A stretch of 64,000 nucleotides of DNA from Calothrix brevissima NIES-22 (GCF_002367995.1 NZ_AP018207.1:2773083-2837082); one strand, 5' to 3'; counted from the first letter of the stretch, positions 42,854 through 54,101 are shown. The notes: generated from the letters alone by a model not told the origin. A program made the numbers and translations.

Positions 42854-45800
42854 TTACACTGGCAGTTGGATGGTAAATTCTGTCCCTTCACCTAGATCAG
42901 AATTGACTGTGATTTTACCGCCGTGTTTTTCTTCGATAATTTGCTTTGCTATAGCTAATCCTAAACCTGTGCCTTTACCGACAGCTTTAGTAGTAAATAA
43001 ATGGTCAAATATTTTGTGTTTTACTTCTTCGCTCATCCCTTTACCATTATCAGCAATAGAGATTTTCACGTATTTATCTGCTATTGATGTGGTAATTGTA
43101 ATGGAGTGAGGATGAGCTTGAATTTCTGCAAAAGTCCGTCCGTGATTCGATTCATCTAATGCATCAATGGCATTAGCTAAAATATTCATAAATACCTGAT
43201 TTAATTGCCCAGGAAAACATTCAACTTGGGGTAAATCACAGTATTTAGTTGTTACTTCAATCGCGGGACGTTGTTCGTTAGCTTTGAGACGATGTTTGAG
43301 AATTAAAATTGTGCTATCAATGCCTTCATGAAGATTAAATGGCACTTTATAATCTCTATCAGCACGGGAGAATGTGCGTAGGGAAGTGCTGATATTTTTT
43401 AATCTATCGCAAGCCATTGTCATAGAATCCAGCATTTTAGGTAGGTCTTCTATGGTATATTCCAAATCAATTTCTGACTCGTGGTCGAGGATTTCTTCAG
43501 TTTTCTCGCTTAAGGTTTCTTGATAGATTTTCAAGTGTTCGATAATATCGGCAAAGGTGGGTTTAGCTTGTTTGAGACTAGCAGCAATAAATCCTAAAGG
43601 ATTATTCATTTCGTGGGCGACACCAGCAACTAAGTTACCTAATGCAGACATTTTCTCACTTTGGATAATTTGTAAATTCGCTTGTTGTAAAGCCAGTTCA
43701 GCTTGTTTACGCTCGCTAATATCCAACACCAATCCATCCCACACTAACGTACCATCGGCAAGTTTTTCTATGCGCGATTCTCCGCGAATCCACTTAGTAA
43801 TTCCACAAGGGGTAACAATTCGCCCTTCCCACCGCCAGGGAGTTAAGGTTTTAGCTGAATCTGCAATGGACTGACGATAAGCATCAACATCCTCTGGATG
43901 TGTCATATCCATGAGAATCTGCACATTGGCGATCGCTTCAGCAGCAGTGATTTCATAGAGATTGTAACAGTCGCTACTCATGTAAGGCATTGACACCGAA
44001 CCATCGGTCGCCATCAAAAATTGATACACCACCCCAGGAACGTTATCTACTAGATTATGGAAGCGGGATTGAGCAGTTTTTAACTCATGGAGCGATCGCT
44101 CTAATTGTTGGGCTGATTCCTGAGAACGTTCATACAATCGCGCATTTTCTAGAGAAATGGCGGTTTGAGTGCAGAGTAGGTTGAGGAGTTCGATGCGATC
44201 GCTGGTAAACGCTCTCTTGGCTAAATTATTTTCCAGATATAAAATCCCCAGCAACTTACCTTGATATAAAATTGGACTGCACAAAATACTTTGAGGCTGC
44301 TGACGGATAATATAGGGATCGTTGGCAAAGGTAATATCTGCGGTTACATCCAATAAGACAACAGTTTGTTGGCTGTGCTTGACTTTGTAAATCAGCTTGT
44401 GAGGAATATCCTGACTTTCTTCAACAGGAATTCTTTGCAACACCACTGGGTTTGTTCCTTGGGTAATTGAGCCTTTAATTAGCAGGCGGTTGTCTCGCAA
44501 CAGCATTAACACACATTTATCAGCACCAGCATTTTCAATGACGATTCTTAGTAAGGATGAAAGCAGTTTTTCTAGTTCGATTTCACCAGAGATAGTTTGA
44601 GATGCTGTGAGAATTGCTTTTAAATCTAGGGTATTTGAAACACTGCTGCTAGAACTGGAAGTACTGGTAGATGTGACAGTCCCCAAGGTGAAGATAGTTT
44701 CGTTAGTGGAAAAAAGCGAACGACTTTGCTGTAATATGGGTGCAAGTAATTGGGGATAGCGGTTTTCTAAGTCAGCAACTTTGGCTTTTGCTCCCCAACG
44801 GGCATAACAATAATATGCTTCCTGCATATAACCTGCGGCAACTTTCTCTTTTTCCCAGTTGAGATAAAATTTGGCAGTTATTTCGTTGGCGAGGGCTTCT
44901 TCTTGGATGTAGCCGTTAGCTTTGGCTTGAGAAATCGCGAGATCATAAAATTCTATAGCTGCGGCTTTATCACCTAAAACTCGATGCTTTTCCGCTTCTA
45001 CTAAATAGAATCGATGCAACTGATTCATGGGTGCATAATTTGCCCACTGTTCCATGATTTTTTGATTTTCTGCTACCTGCTGTAAAGTCTGCTGTTGTTG
45101 TGTGGGTGAAGCGGTAGGATATAAAGCAAGTTGCACTAAAGAATCATACCAGTTGAGCAATGAGACGTTAGGCATTGCATATCCTGAAACAGAGTATTGT
45201 TTAGCTTTAATAGCATATTCTACTGCTAAATCTAGGACTTCAAACAGATAGCAAAGCATCAGTTTATTGACCCAAAAATGCCATAAACCAGTGCCATCAT
45301 TAGTTTGTTCATGTAATGGCAGCATTGACTTCTCATCGTAGGCTGTACCAACTAATTCCCAAGGTGTAGTTGTTGGCTCGATTAAATTCAATACCACTTG
45401 GTGATAAAGATTGGTATAGTTCAGTGCGCTTTGTTGGTGAATTTTGACTAAAGCTGCACTATAAATCGCCAATTCATTCGCTAATTTAGTTAATTCTTGA
45501 CCGGCGATATAAGCTTGACAGCAATAAACGTAGGCACCATAACCAGCAAAAGCCAAATCCCCCGTATCTAAACCACTGGTATAGGCTTTGATTAATGGCT
45601 TGAGGGTGGCTGTAACAGACTCTTGCCAGTGGCTAATAGAATGATAAACGACAACAAGGACTCTGACTTCGTATTCTCGATCGCAAAACTTGGAGAGGAC
45701 TTGCAATGCCAACTGACCAAATTCATAACCTGTGGAGATAGTTTGTATCTGCCCAGAAAGCATGAGTCCATACACTGAGTAAGCTAGGGCAGAAGCAGAG

Positions 45801-48643
45801 GTATTACCGTATTTTACAGACAGAGCAACTTGCTTGAGTACCAATAAGCGATGGAGCTGCGGTTTTGCCACATAAGCAGGAGTCGTGACTTTAACTAATA
45901 CCCGTAAGGCGGCTTGTAATTCCGGCTGCTGCATTTGTGGTAAATCAGCTAACTCAGCTACTGTTTTATCAATGAGGAGAGCTTGAATTTCCTGTAAACC
46001 CACAAAGAAATCTTGATCTGTCGGTTCTGGGGGAAACTCAATGCCAATGGGTCGCAAAAATTGCATGGCTGTATCAATAGCTGCCAATAATTTACCTTGC
46101 ATTGTGTAGGCTTCAATTTTGGCTTCGTAGACTTTGGCTGTATCAATGACTGCTTTGGCTTGTTGTAAAACTTCTTGGGCAAAGTTTTCCATTAAGTCCA
46201 TTTCGCCACTGAGATTGCTGGCTTCGGTAGCTTCGTTGTATAAGCTTAAGGTGAAATCATAGTCAGATTGCCAAGGGTTGGCGGGGAGTAACTCAATACT
46301 GATTTTTAGGTAAGCTAGTGCAGCTTTATAGGCGGTTGAGGCTTTGGCTTTTTTCCCGGCGATGAAATTTAAGCGGGAGAGTTGATGGCGTTCTTGTGGT
46401 TCATGGAATTGTTCAATGCCAATATTTAACTGATTAGCGATCGCAAAAACCTGTTCCTCTATTTCTGCTTCTGGTGTGTTTGACCACAATAAACGACCGA
46501 TTTTGACATGGGTTGTCTGTTTTTGTGCTTCTGGGATTAATGAGTAAGCCGCTTGTTGGACGCGATCATGTATAAATTTGTAGGCAACAGTTTGTTGATT
46601 TGCCGATATGTTTACAAGCTTTTCTTGCCCGACATAAAACTTATAAACATCGCCAATCGGTAAGATTAATCCTTCTTGTAATGCTTTCCATAAACAAGCT
46701 GCTGTTTCAACTTCAGATTGTAATGAAACAATAGCCAAAGTTGCTAAATCAAAAGAATTGCCAATACAAGCTGCTAACTGCAATACTTCTTGTGTTGATG
46801 GCGGTAGTTTTTGCAATTGCAAACTCATAAAAGCCACAACGTTATCTGTAACTGTTTGCACCTTTACTTGAGAAATATCACATTGCCAACAGCCTAACTC
46901 AAAATCAAATTTAATCAGTCCATCTTGATATAATGATTTCAGAAACTGGGTAGCAAAAAATGGATTACCTTCTGTTTTTTGATGGATCAATACAGAAAGA
47001 TTCCATGCTAATTCTTCTGGACATTTGAGGGTATCAGCCACTAACTTATTCACTTGTACCTTACTTAAGGGAGCTAAGGTAATCGTGTTAATTATTACTT
47101 GTTTTTTCTGAATTTCACTCAAAGTCAGCATTAATGGATGTGCTGGGTAAACTTCGTTATCACGATATGCACCAATGATGAAAAGATGACCAGTATCGGT
47201 CATTAATAGCTGCATTAACTTGAGTGATGCAGAATCAGCCCATTGCAAATCATCAAGGAATATTACTAAAGGATGTTCTTTAGTTGTAAAGACTTGGGTG
47301 AATTTTTGAAATAATAGATTAAATCTATTTTGGGCGGCTGTTCCTGATAATTCTACGGCTGGTGGTTGTTGACCAATAATGTTTTCTAATTCAGGTATAA
47401 CGTCAATAATTACTTGTCCATTGTCCCCAATAGCCTCTAATATTTTATTTCTCCATTGTTGAATTTGGGCATCGCTTTCGGTCAATAATTGACCCATTAA
47501 ATCACGGAATGCTTGGACAAAAGCCGAAAAGGGAATATTGCGTTGAAATTGGTCATATTTGCCTTTGATGAAATAACCGCGTTGTCTAACAATTGGTTTA
47601 TGTACTTCGTTGACAACGGCGGTTTTCCCAATTCCAGAAAACCCAGCCACTAGCATCATCTCTGTTGTACCCTGGCTGACTCTTTCAAATGCTTCTAGGA
47701 GGGTTTGAACTTCACCTTCTCTGCCATATAATTTATCGGGAATGATGAAGCGATCGCACAAATCCCTACTAGCAATTTCAAAGTCTCCAATCTCACCAGT
47801 TTCTCTTAACTGAGTTAAACATTTTTCTAAATCAAATTTCAATCCCAATGCACTCTGATACCTATCTTCAGCATTTTTCGCCATCAACTTGCTGAAGATT
47901 TTTGAGATAGCTAAAGGGATATTTGGATGAATTTCATGTGCTAAAGATGGGGTTTTCGCAATGTGAGAATGTACCAATTCCATCGCATCATTAGATGAGA
48001 ATGGTAACTCGCCTGTCAGCAATTCATAGAAAGTCACACCTAAAGAATAAAAATCTGTGCGGTAGTCAATCCCCCGATTCATTCTCCCGGTTTGTTCTGG
48101 AGATATATAAGCCAGTGTTCCTTCTAAAACATTGGGATTGATTAATGTTTGGGTTTCTCTGGGTAATAATGATGCAATACTGAAGTCGATTAATTTAACT
48201 TGTTTAGTTTCGGGATTAATTAAGATATTGCTGGGTTTAATATCTTTATGAATAATTCGCTCATGGTAGAGTAAGTCTAAGATGTCACAGAGTGCGATCG
48301 CTATGACTAAAAATTCTTCTAAAGATGCGACACGCTGATTTTTCGTAAAATAATCCTTGAGAGAAATTCCCCCAAAGTCTTCCATAACTAACATATAGCT
48401 ATTTTGGAATGATTCGAGGCTATAGGTTTGGATAATCAGGGGTGATGTGAGATTTTTACCAATGGTGTACTGGTTGCGAAATAACAACAATTCACTAAAG
48501 CTGGGATAAGGATTTTTCAGCAGTTTGGTCACTACTGGTACGGAATCGCTTTCTCTAACTGCGCGATAAACTATTGTTCTCGAACCGTTGTAGAGTTCTT
48601 CATTAATGCGGTATCCGGGAATACTGACAAGATTGCTAACCAT
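42854..48643 (-). CDS. Hybrid Ser/Thr kinase-AAA-GAF-PAS-histidine kinase, array gene 3 (with PAS)
   Basis: 1929 residues, the longest. Kinase: the VAIK position reads VVTK (Lys40), HKDIKPSN (132-139), DFS. AAA Walker A at ~334, Walker B VIFLDDLQWADS. The helical region carries GYEFGQLAL-type repeats shared with genes 4 and 5. A poly-Ser linker (TSTSTSSSSSSVS) precedes GAF at ~1357-1507. PAS spans ~1527-1647 and is close to that of gene 1. HisKA has His1677 in HEMNNPLG. The HATPase is almost base-for-base the same as in genes 4 and 5, except the last ~25 codons (GGKITVNSDLGEGTEFTIQLPV). Compared with gene 4 it is longer by exactly the PAS insertion of 131 residues. Confidence 0.95.
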   Translation of the reverse strand: MVSNLVSIPGYRINEELYNGSRTIVYRAVRESDSVPVVTKLLKNPYPSFSELLLFRNQYTIGKNLTSPLIIQTYSLESFQNSYMLVMEDFGGISLKDYFTKNQRVASLEEFLVIAIALCDILDLLYHERIIHKDIKPSNILINPETKQVKLIDFSIASLLPRETQTLINPNVLEGTLAYISPEQTGRMNRGIDYRTDFYSLGVTFYELLTGELPFSSNDAMELVHSHIAKTPSLAHEIHPNIPLAISKIFSKLMAKNAEDRYQSALGLKFDLEKCLTQLRETGEIGDFEIASRDLCDRFIIPDKLYGREGEVQTLLEAFERVSQGTTEMMLVAGFSGIGKTAVVNEVHKPIVRQRGYFIKGKYDQFQRNIPFSAFVQAFRDLMGQLLTESDAQIQQWRNKILEAIGDNGQVIIDVIPELENIIGQQPPAVELSGTAAQNRFNLLFQKFTQVFTTKEHPLVIFLDDLQWADSASLKLMQLLMTDTGHLFIIGAYRDNEVYPAHPLMLTLSEIQKKQVIINTITLAPLSKVQVNKLVADTLKCPEELAWNLSVLIHQKTEGNPFFATQFLKSLYQDGLIKFDFELGCWQCDISQVKVQTVTDNVVAFMSLQLQKLPPSTQEVLQLAACIGNSFDLATLAIVSLQSEVETAACLWKALQEGLILPIGDVYKFYVGQEKLVNISANQQTVAYKFIHDRVQQAAYSLIPEAQKQTTHVKIGRLLWSNTPEAEIEEQVFAIANQLNIGIEQFHEPQERHQLSRLNFIAGKKAKASTAYKAALAYLKISIELLPANPWQSDYDFTLSLYNEATEASNLSGEMDLMENFAQEVLQQAKAVIDTAKVYEAKIEAYTMQGKLLAAIDTAMQFLRPIGIEFPPEPTDQDFFVGLQEIQALLIDKTVAELADLPQMQQPELQAALRVLVKVTTPAYVAKPQLHRLLVLKQVALSVKYGNTSASALAYSVYGLMLSGQIQTISTGYEFGQLALQVLSKFCDREYEVRVLVVVYHSISHWQESVTATLKPLIKAYTSGLDTGDLAFAGYGAYVYCCQAYIAGQELTKLANELAIYSAALVKIHQQSALNYTNLYHQVVLNLIEPTTTPWELVGTAYDEKSMLPLHEQTNDGTGLWHFWVNKLMLCYLFEVLDLAVEYAIKAKQYSVSGYAMPNVSLLNWYDSLVQLALYPTASPTQQQQTLQQVAENQKIMEQWANYAPMNQLHRFYLVEAEKHRVLGDKAAAIEFYDLAISQAKANGYIQEEALANEITAKFYLNWEKEKVAAGYMQEAYYCYARWGAKAKVADLENRYPQLLAPILQQSRSLFSTNETIFTLGTVTSTSTSSSSSSVSNTLDLKAILTASQTISGEIELEKLLSSLLRIVIENAGADKCVLMLLRDNRLLIKGSITQGTNPVVLQRIPVEESQDIPHKLIYKVKHSQQTVVLLDVTADITFANDPYIIRQQPQSILCSPILYQGKLLGILYLENNLAKRAFTSDRIELLNLLCTQTAISLENARLYERSQESAQQLERSLHELKTAQSRFHNLVDNVPGVVYQFLMATDGSVSMPYMSSDCYNLYEITAAEAIANVQILMDMTHPEDVDAYRQSIADSAKTLTPWRWEGRIVTPCGITKWIRGESRIEKLADGTLVWDGLVLDISERKQAELALQQANLQIIQSEKMSALGNLVAGVAHEMNNPLGFIAASLKQAKPTFADIIEHLKIYQETLSEKTEEILDHESEIDLEYTIEDLPKMLDSMTMACDRLKNISTSLRTFSRADRDYKVPFNLHEGIDSTILILKHRLKANEQRPAIEVTTKYCDLPQVECFPGQLNQVFMNILANAIDALDESNHGRTFAEIQAHPHSITITTSIADKYVKISIADNGKGMSEEVKHKIFDHLFTTKAVGKGTGLGLAIAKQIIEEKHGGKITVNSDLGEGTEFTIQLPV

Positions 48644-48671
48644 ATTGTGCTCATCTAATATTTTCTCAATC

Positions 48672-48681
48672 TAGTATTCCC
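48672..48681 (-). promoter_or_regulatory. Conserved leader motif GGGAATACTA, gene 3
   Basis: Decamer 28 nt before the ATG. The 61-bp spacer is nearly identical to the one before gene 4 (GTAGCTCTACTTATCTATCT upstream of the motif). Confidence 0.6.
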
Positions 48682-48704
48682 AGATAGATAAGTAGAGCTA
48701 CAAT

Positions 48705-51700
48705 TTACAAGGGAATCTCAATGATAAATTCAGTACCTTCTCCTAAAGCTGAGTTACATTTCAATTTTCCAGCGTGAGTTTCTTCGACAATTTGTTTGGC
48801 TATAGCTAATCCTAAACCTGTGCCTTTCCCGACAGCTTTAGTAGTAAATAAATGGTCAAATATTTTGTGTTTTACTTCTTCGCTCATCCCTTTACCATTA
48901 TCAGCAATAGAGATTTTCACGTATTTATCTGCTATTGATGTGGTAATTGTAATGGAGTGAGGATGAGCTTGAATTTCTGCAAAAGTCCGTCCGTGATTCG
49001 ATTCATCTAATGCATCAATGGCATTAGCTAAAATATTCATAAATACCTGATTTAATTGCCCAGGAAAACATTCAACCTGGGGTAAATCACAGTATTTAGT
49101 TGTTACTTCAATCGCGGGACGTTGTTCGTTAGCTTTGAGACGATGTTTGAGAATTAAAATTGTGCTATCAATGCCTTCGTGAATATTAAATGGCACTTTA
49201 TAATCTCTATCAGCACGGGAGAATGTGCGTAGGGAAGTGCTGATATTTTTTAACCTATCACAAGCCATGACCATTGCATTCATCATCTTCGGCAAGTCTT
49301 CTATGGTATAGTCTAGGTCAATTTCTGATTCATGGTCTTGAATTTCATCACTCTTGTCTGGAAAAGTTTGTTGATACAATTTGATGTGTTCACTCAAATC
49401 GGCGATTGTTGGTTTAGCTTGTTTGAGAGTTGCTGCAATAAAGCCCAAAGGATTATTCATTTCGTGGGCGACACCAGCGACTAAGTTACCCAAGGCAGAC
49501 ATTTTTTCACTTTGCACGATTTGTAATTGAGCGTTTTGTAAGTTGTCTAATGCCTGTTCTAGCTGTTGGCTGTATTCTTGAGAACGTTGATAAAGTTGGG
49601 CATTTTCAAGAGAAATGGCGGCTTGGGTGCAGATGAGGTTGAGTAGTTCGATGCGATCGCTCGTAAACGCTCCCTTTGCTAAGTTATTTTCTAGGTATAA
49701 AATGCCCAGCAATTTACCTTGATGCAAAATCGGACTGCACAAAATACTTTGAGGCTGTTGACGGATAATATAGGGATCGTTGGCGAAAGTGATATCTGCG
49801 CTTGCATCCAGTAGCACTAGAGTTTGTTGATTGTTTTTGACTTTGTTAATCAGCTTATGGGGAATATCTTGACTGTCTGCAATAGCAAAACTTTGCAACA
49901 CAATGGGTTGTGTCCCTTGGGTAATTGCGCCTTGAATTAATAGATGATTGTCTTGTAGGAGCATTAACACACATTTATCAGCCCCAGCATTTTCAATCAC
50001 GATTCTTAGTAAGGATGAAAGCAGTTTTTCTAGTTCGATTTCCCCTGAGATAGATTGAGACGCTTTGAAAATTGCTGTTAAATCTAGGGTATTTGAAACA
50101 CTGCTGCTAGAACTGGAAGTACTGGTAGATGTGACAGTTCCCAAGGTGAAGATAGTTTCGTTAGTGGAAAAAAGCGAACGGCTTTGCTGTAATATTGGCG
50201 CAAGTAATTGGGGATAGCGGTTTTCTAAGTCAGCAACTTTGGTTTTTGCTCCCCAACGGGCATAACAATAATATGCTTCCTGCATATAACCTGCGGCGAC
50301 TTTCTCTTTTTCCCAGTTGAGATAAAATTTGGCAGTTATTTCGTTGGCGAGGGCTTCTTCTTGAATGTAGCCGTTAGCTTTGGCTTGAGAAATCGCTCGG
50401 TCATAAAATTCTATAGCTGCGGTTTTATCACCTAAAACTCGATGCTTTTCCGCTTCCACTAAATAGAATCGATGCAACTGATTCATGGGTGCATAATTTG
50501 CCCACTGTTCCAGTGTCTCTTGATTTTTTGCTACCTGCTGTAAAGTCTGCTGTTGTTGTGTGGGTGAAGCGGTAGGATATAAAGCAAGTTGCACTAAAGA
50601 ATCATACCAATTGAGCAATGAAATGTTAGTCGTTGCATATCCTGCAACAGAGTATGGTTTAGCTTTAATCGCACATTCCACTGCCAAATCTAGGACTTCA
50701 AACAGATAGCAAAGCGTCAGTTTGTTGACCCAAAAATTCCATAAACCATTGCCATCATTAGCTTGCTCATAGAATAGCAGCATTGACTTTTCATCGTAGG
50801 CTGTACCAACTAATTCCCAAGGTGTAGTTGTTGGCTCGATTAAATTCAATACCACTTGGTGATAAAGATTGGTATAGTTCAGTGCGCTTTGTTGGTGAAT
50901 TTTGACTAAAGCTGCACTGTAAATTGCCAATTCATTCGCTAATTTAGTTAATTCTTGACCGGCGATATAAGCTTGACAGCAATAAACGTAGGCAGCGTAA
51001 CCAGCAAAAGCCAAATCCCCCGTATCCAAACCACTGGTATAGGTTTTGATTAATGGCTTGAGGGTGGCTGTAAGAGGTTCTTGCCAGTGGCTAATCAAAT
51101 GATAAACGACAACAAGGATAAAGGCTTCGTATTCTCGATCGCGAAACTTGGATAGGACTTGCAATGCTAACTGACCAAATTCATAACCTGTGGGGATAGT
51201 TTGTATCTGCCCAGAAAGCATGAGTCCATACCCTGAGTAAGCTACGGCAGAAGCAGAAGTATTACCGTATTTTACAGACAGAGCAACTTCCTTGAGTATC
51301 ACTAAGCGATGAAGCTGCGGTTTTGCCAGATAAGCAGGAGTCGTGACTTTAACTAAGACACGCAAGGCGGCTTGTAATTCCGGCTGCTGCATTTGTGGTA
51401 AATCAGCTAACTCAGCTACTGTTTTACCACTGAGGAGAGCTTGATTTTCCTGTAAAGCTAACATAAAATCTTCGTCTGTCGGTTCTGGGGGAAACTCAAT
51501 GCCAATCGGCTGCAAAAATTGCATGGCTGTATCAATAGCTGCCAAGAACTTACCTTGGATTGTGTAGGCTTCTATTTTGACTTCGTAGACTTTGGCTGTA
51601 TCAATGACTGCTTTGGCTTGTTGTAAAACTTCCTGGACAAAGTTTTCCATTAAGTCCAACTCGCCACTGAGATTGCTGGCTTCGGTAGCTTCGTTGTATA

Positions 51701-54101
51701 AGCTTAAGGTGAAATCATAGTCAGATTGCCAAGGGTTGCTGGGGAGTAAATCAATACTGATTTTTAGGTAAGCTAGTGCAGCTTTATAGGCGGTTGAGGC
51801 TTTGGCTTTTTTCCCGGCGATCAAATTTAAGCGTGATAGTTGATGGCGTTCTTGTGGTTCATGGAATTGTTCAATGCCAATATTTAACTGATTAGCGATC
51901 GCAAAAACCTGTTCCTCTATTTCTGCTTCTGGTGTGTTTGACCACAATAAACGACCGATTTTGACATGGGTTGTCTGTTTTTGTGCTTCTGGGATTAATG
52001 AGTAAGCCGCTTGTTGGACGCGATCGTGTATAAATTTGTAGGCAACAGTTTGTTGATTTGCCGATATATTTACTAACTTTTCTTGCCCGACATAAAACTT
52101 ATAAACATCACCAATTGGTAAGATTAATCCTTCTTGTAATGCTTTCCATAAACAAGTTGCTGTTTCAATTTCTGATTGTGATGAAACAATGGCTAAAGTT
52201 GCTAAATCAAAAGAATTACCAATACAAGCAGCTAATTGCAATACTTCTTGAGTTGATGGCGGTAATTTTTGCAATTGCAAGCTCATAAAAGCCACAACGT
52301 CATCTGTCACCGATTGCATTGTCACTTGGGAAATATCACATTGCCAACAGCCTAACTCAAAATCAAATTGAATCAGCCCATCTTGATGTAATGCCTTGAG
52401 AAATTGGGTGACAAAAAATGGATTACCTTGCGTTTTTTGAGAAATTAATACAGAAAGATTCCATGCCAATTTTTCTGGACATTTAAGGGTATTAGCAACT
52501 AATTGATTTACTTTTGATTGACTGAGTGGTGCTAAAGTAATTGTGTTAATTGTGGCTTGTGTCTTTTGAATTTCACTCAAGGTCAATAATAATGGATGTC
52601 CAGGATGGACTTCGTTATCGCGATATGCACCAATAATGAAAAGATGACCTGTATCAGCCATTAATAGCTGCATTAACTTGAGTGATGCGGAGTCAGTCCA
52701 TTGTAAATCATCCAGGAATATTACTAAGGGATGTTCTTTGCTGCTAAAGACTTGGGTGAATTTTTGAAATAATAGATTAAATCTATTTTGGGCGGCTGTT
52801 CCTGATAATTCTATCGCTGGTGTTTGTTGACCAATAATTTTTTCTAATTCGGGGATAACGTCAAGAATTACTTGTCCATTTTCCCCAACAGCCTCTAATA
52901 TTTTATGTTTCCATTTTTCTAGTTGGGTATCGCTTTCAGTTAATAATTGCCCCATTAAATCACGGAATGCTTGGACAAAAGCAGAGAAGGGAATATTGCG
53001 ATTAAATTGGTCAAATTTACCTTTAATAAAATAGCCGCGTTGTCTAACAATTGGTTTATGTACTTCGTTGACAACCACAGTTTTACCAATTCCAGAGAAA
53101 CCAGCGACCAGCATCATTTCTGTTGCACCAAAGCTGACTCTTTCAAATGCTTCTAGGAGGGTTTGAACTTCACCTTCCCTGCCATATAATTTATCGGGAA
53201 TGATGAAGCGATCGCACAAATCCCTTTGTCCAATCTCGAAACTTGGAATTTCCCCAGTTTCTCTTAACTGAGTTAAACATTTTTCTAAATCAAATTTCAA
53301 GCCCAACGCACTCTGATACCTATCTTCAGCATTTTTCGCCATCAACTTGCTGAAGATTTTTGAGATAGCTAAAGGGATATTTGGATGAATTTCATGTGCT
53401 AAAGATGGGGTTTTCGCAATGTGAGAATGTACCAATTCCATCGCATCATTAGATGAGAATGGTAACTCGCCTGTCAGCAATTCATAGAAAGTCACACCTA
53501 AAGAATAAAAATCTGTGCGGTAGTCAATCCCCCGATTCATTCTCCCGGTTTGTTCTGGAGATATATAAGCCAGTGTTCCTTCTAAAACATTGGGATTGAT
53601 TAATGTTTGGGTTTCTCTGGGTAATAATGATGCAATACTAAAGTCAATTAATTTTATTTGTTTAGTTTCGGGATTAATTAAGATATTGCTGGGCTTGATA
53701 TCTTTGTGGATAATCCGCTCGTGGTAGAGTAAGTCTAAGATGTCACAGAGTGCGATCGCTATGACTAAAAATTCCTCTAGAGATACAACATGCTGATTTT
53801 TCGTAAAATAGTCCTTGAGAGAAATTCCCCCAAAATCTTCCATAACTAACATATAGCCATTTTGCAGAGGTTCAAGGCTATAGGTTTGGATAATCAGGGG
53901 TGATGTGAGATTTTTACCAATGGTGTACTGGTTGCGAAATAACAACATTTCGCTAAAGCTGGGATAAGGATTTTTCAGCAGTTTGATCACTACTGCTACT
54001 GAATCCCTTTCTCTGACTGCGCGATAAACTATTGTTCTCGAACCGTTGTAGAGTTCTTCATTAATGCGATATCCGGGAATACTGACAAGATTGCTAACCA
54101 T
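48705..54101 (-). CDS. Hybrid Ser/Thr kinase-AAA-GAF-histidine kinase, array gene 4 (no PAS)
   Basis: 1798 residues, shortest of the five. Kinase domain nearly identical to that of gene 3 (ESDSVPVVTK is RDSVAVVIK here), with HKDIKPSN and DFS. AAA Walker A GFSGIGKTV; Walker B region FLDDLQWTDS has Thr in place of Ala. GAF at ~1357-1507, then a short linker (ALDNLQNAQLQIVQSEKM) straight into HisKA with no PAS; His1546 in HEMNNPLG. Residues around the H-box (KQAKPTIADLSEHIKLYQQTFPDKSDEIQD) differ from genes 3 and 5, but the following HATPase is near-identical to theirs. The patchwork of identity with gene 3 (N-terminus and middle) and gene 5 (linker) fits repeated recombination. Confidence 0.95.
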   Translation of the reverse strand: MVSNLVSIPGYRINEELYNGSRTIVYRAVRERDSVAVVIKLLKNPYPSFSEMLLFRNQYTIGKNLTSPLIIQTYSLEPLQNGYMLVMEDFGGISLKDYFTKNQHVVSLEEFLVIAIALCDILDLLYHERIIHKDIKPSNILINPETKQIKLIDFSIASLLPRETQTLINPNVLEGTLAYISPEQTGRMNRGIDYRTDFYSLGVTFYELLTGELPFSSNDAMELVHSHIAKTPSLAHEIHPNIPLAISKIFSKLMAKNAEDRYQSALGLKFDLEKCLTQLRETGEIPSFEIGQRDLCDRFIIPDKLYGREGEVQTLLEAFERVSFGATEMMLVAGFSGIGKTVVVNEVHKPIVRQRGYFIKGKFDQFNRNIPFSAFVQAFRDLMGQLLTESDTQLEKWKHKILEAVGENGQVILDVIPELEKIIGQQTPAIELSGTAAQNRFNLLFQKFTQVFSSKEHPLVIFLDDLQWTDSASLKLMQLLMADTGHLFIIGAYRDNEVHPGHPLLLTLSEIQKTQATINTITLAPLSQSKVNQLVANTLKCPEKLAWNLSVLISQKTQGNPFFVTQFLKALHQDGLIQFDFELGCWQCDISQVTMQSVTDDVVAFMSLQLQKLPPSTQEVLQLAACIGNSFDLATLAIVSSQSEIETATCLWKALQEGLILPIGDVYKFYVGQEKLVNISANQQTVAYKFIHDRVQQAAYSLIPEAQKQTTHVKIGRLLWSNTPEAEIEEQVFAIANQLNIGIEQFHEPQERHQLSRLNLIAGKKAKASTAYKAALAYLKISIDLLPSNPWQSDYDFTLSLYNEATEASNLSGELDLMENFVQEVLQQAKAVIDTAKVYEVKIEAYTIQGKFLAAIDTAMQFLQPIGIEFPPEPTDEDFMLALQENQALLSGKTVAELADLPQMQQPELQAALRVLVKVTTPAYLAKPQLHRLVILKEVALSVKYGNTSASAVAYSGYGLMLSGQIQTIPTGYEFGQLALQVLSKFRDREYEAFILVVVYHLISHWQEPLTATLKPLIKTYTSGLDTGDLAFAGYAAYVYCCQAYIAGQELTKLANELAIYSAALVKIHQQSALNYTNLYHQVVLNLIEPTTTPWELVGTAYDEKSMLLFYEQANDGNGLWNFWVNKLTLCYLFEVLDLAVECAIKAKPYSVAGYATTNISLLNWYDSLVQLALYPTASPTQQQQTLQQVAKNQETLEQWANYAPMNQLHRFYLVEAEKHRVLGDKTAAIEFYDRAISQAKANGYIQEEALANEITAKFYLNWEKEKVAAGYMQEAYYCYARWGAKTKVADLENRYPQLLAPILQQSRSLFSTNETIFTLGTVTSTSTSSSSSSVSNTLDLTAIFKASQSISGEIELEKLLSSLLRIVIENAGADKCVLMLLQDNHLLIQGAITQGTQPIVLQSFAIADSQDIPHKLINKVKNNQQTLVLLDASADITFANDPYIIRQQPQSILCSPILHQGKLLGILYLENNLAKGAFTSDRIELLNLICTQAAISLENAQLYQRSQEYSQQLEQALDNLQNAQLQIVQSEKMSALGNLVAGVAHEMNNPLGFIAATLKQAKPTIADLSEHIKLYQQTFPDKSDEIQDHESEIDLDYTIEDLPKMMNAMVMACDRLKNISTSLRTFSRADRDYKVPFNIHEGIDSTILILKHRLKANEQRPAIEVTTKYCDLPQVECFPGQLNQVFMNILANAIDALDESNHGRTFAEIQAHPHSITITTSIADKYVKISIADNGKGMSEEVKHKIFDHLFTTKAVGKGTGLGLAIAKQIVEETHAGKLKCNSALGEGTEFIIEIPL

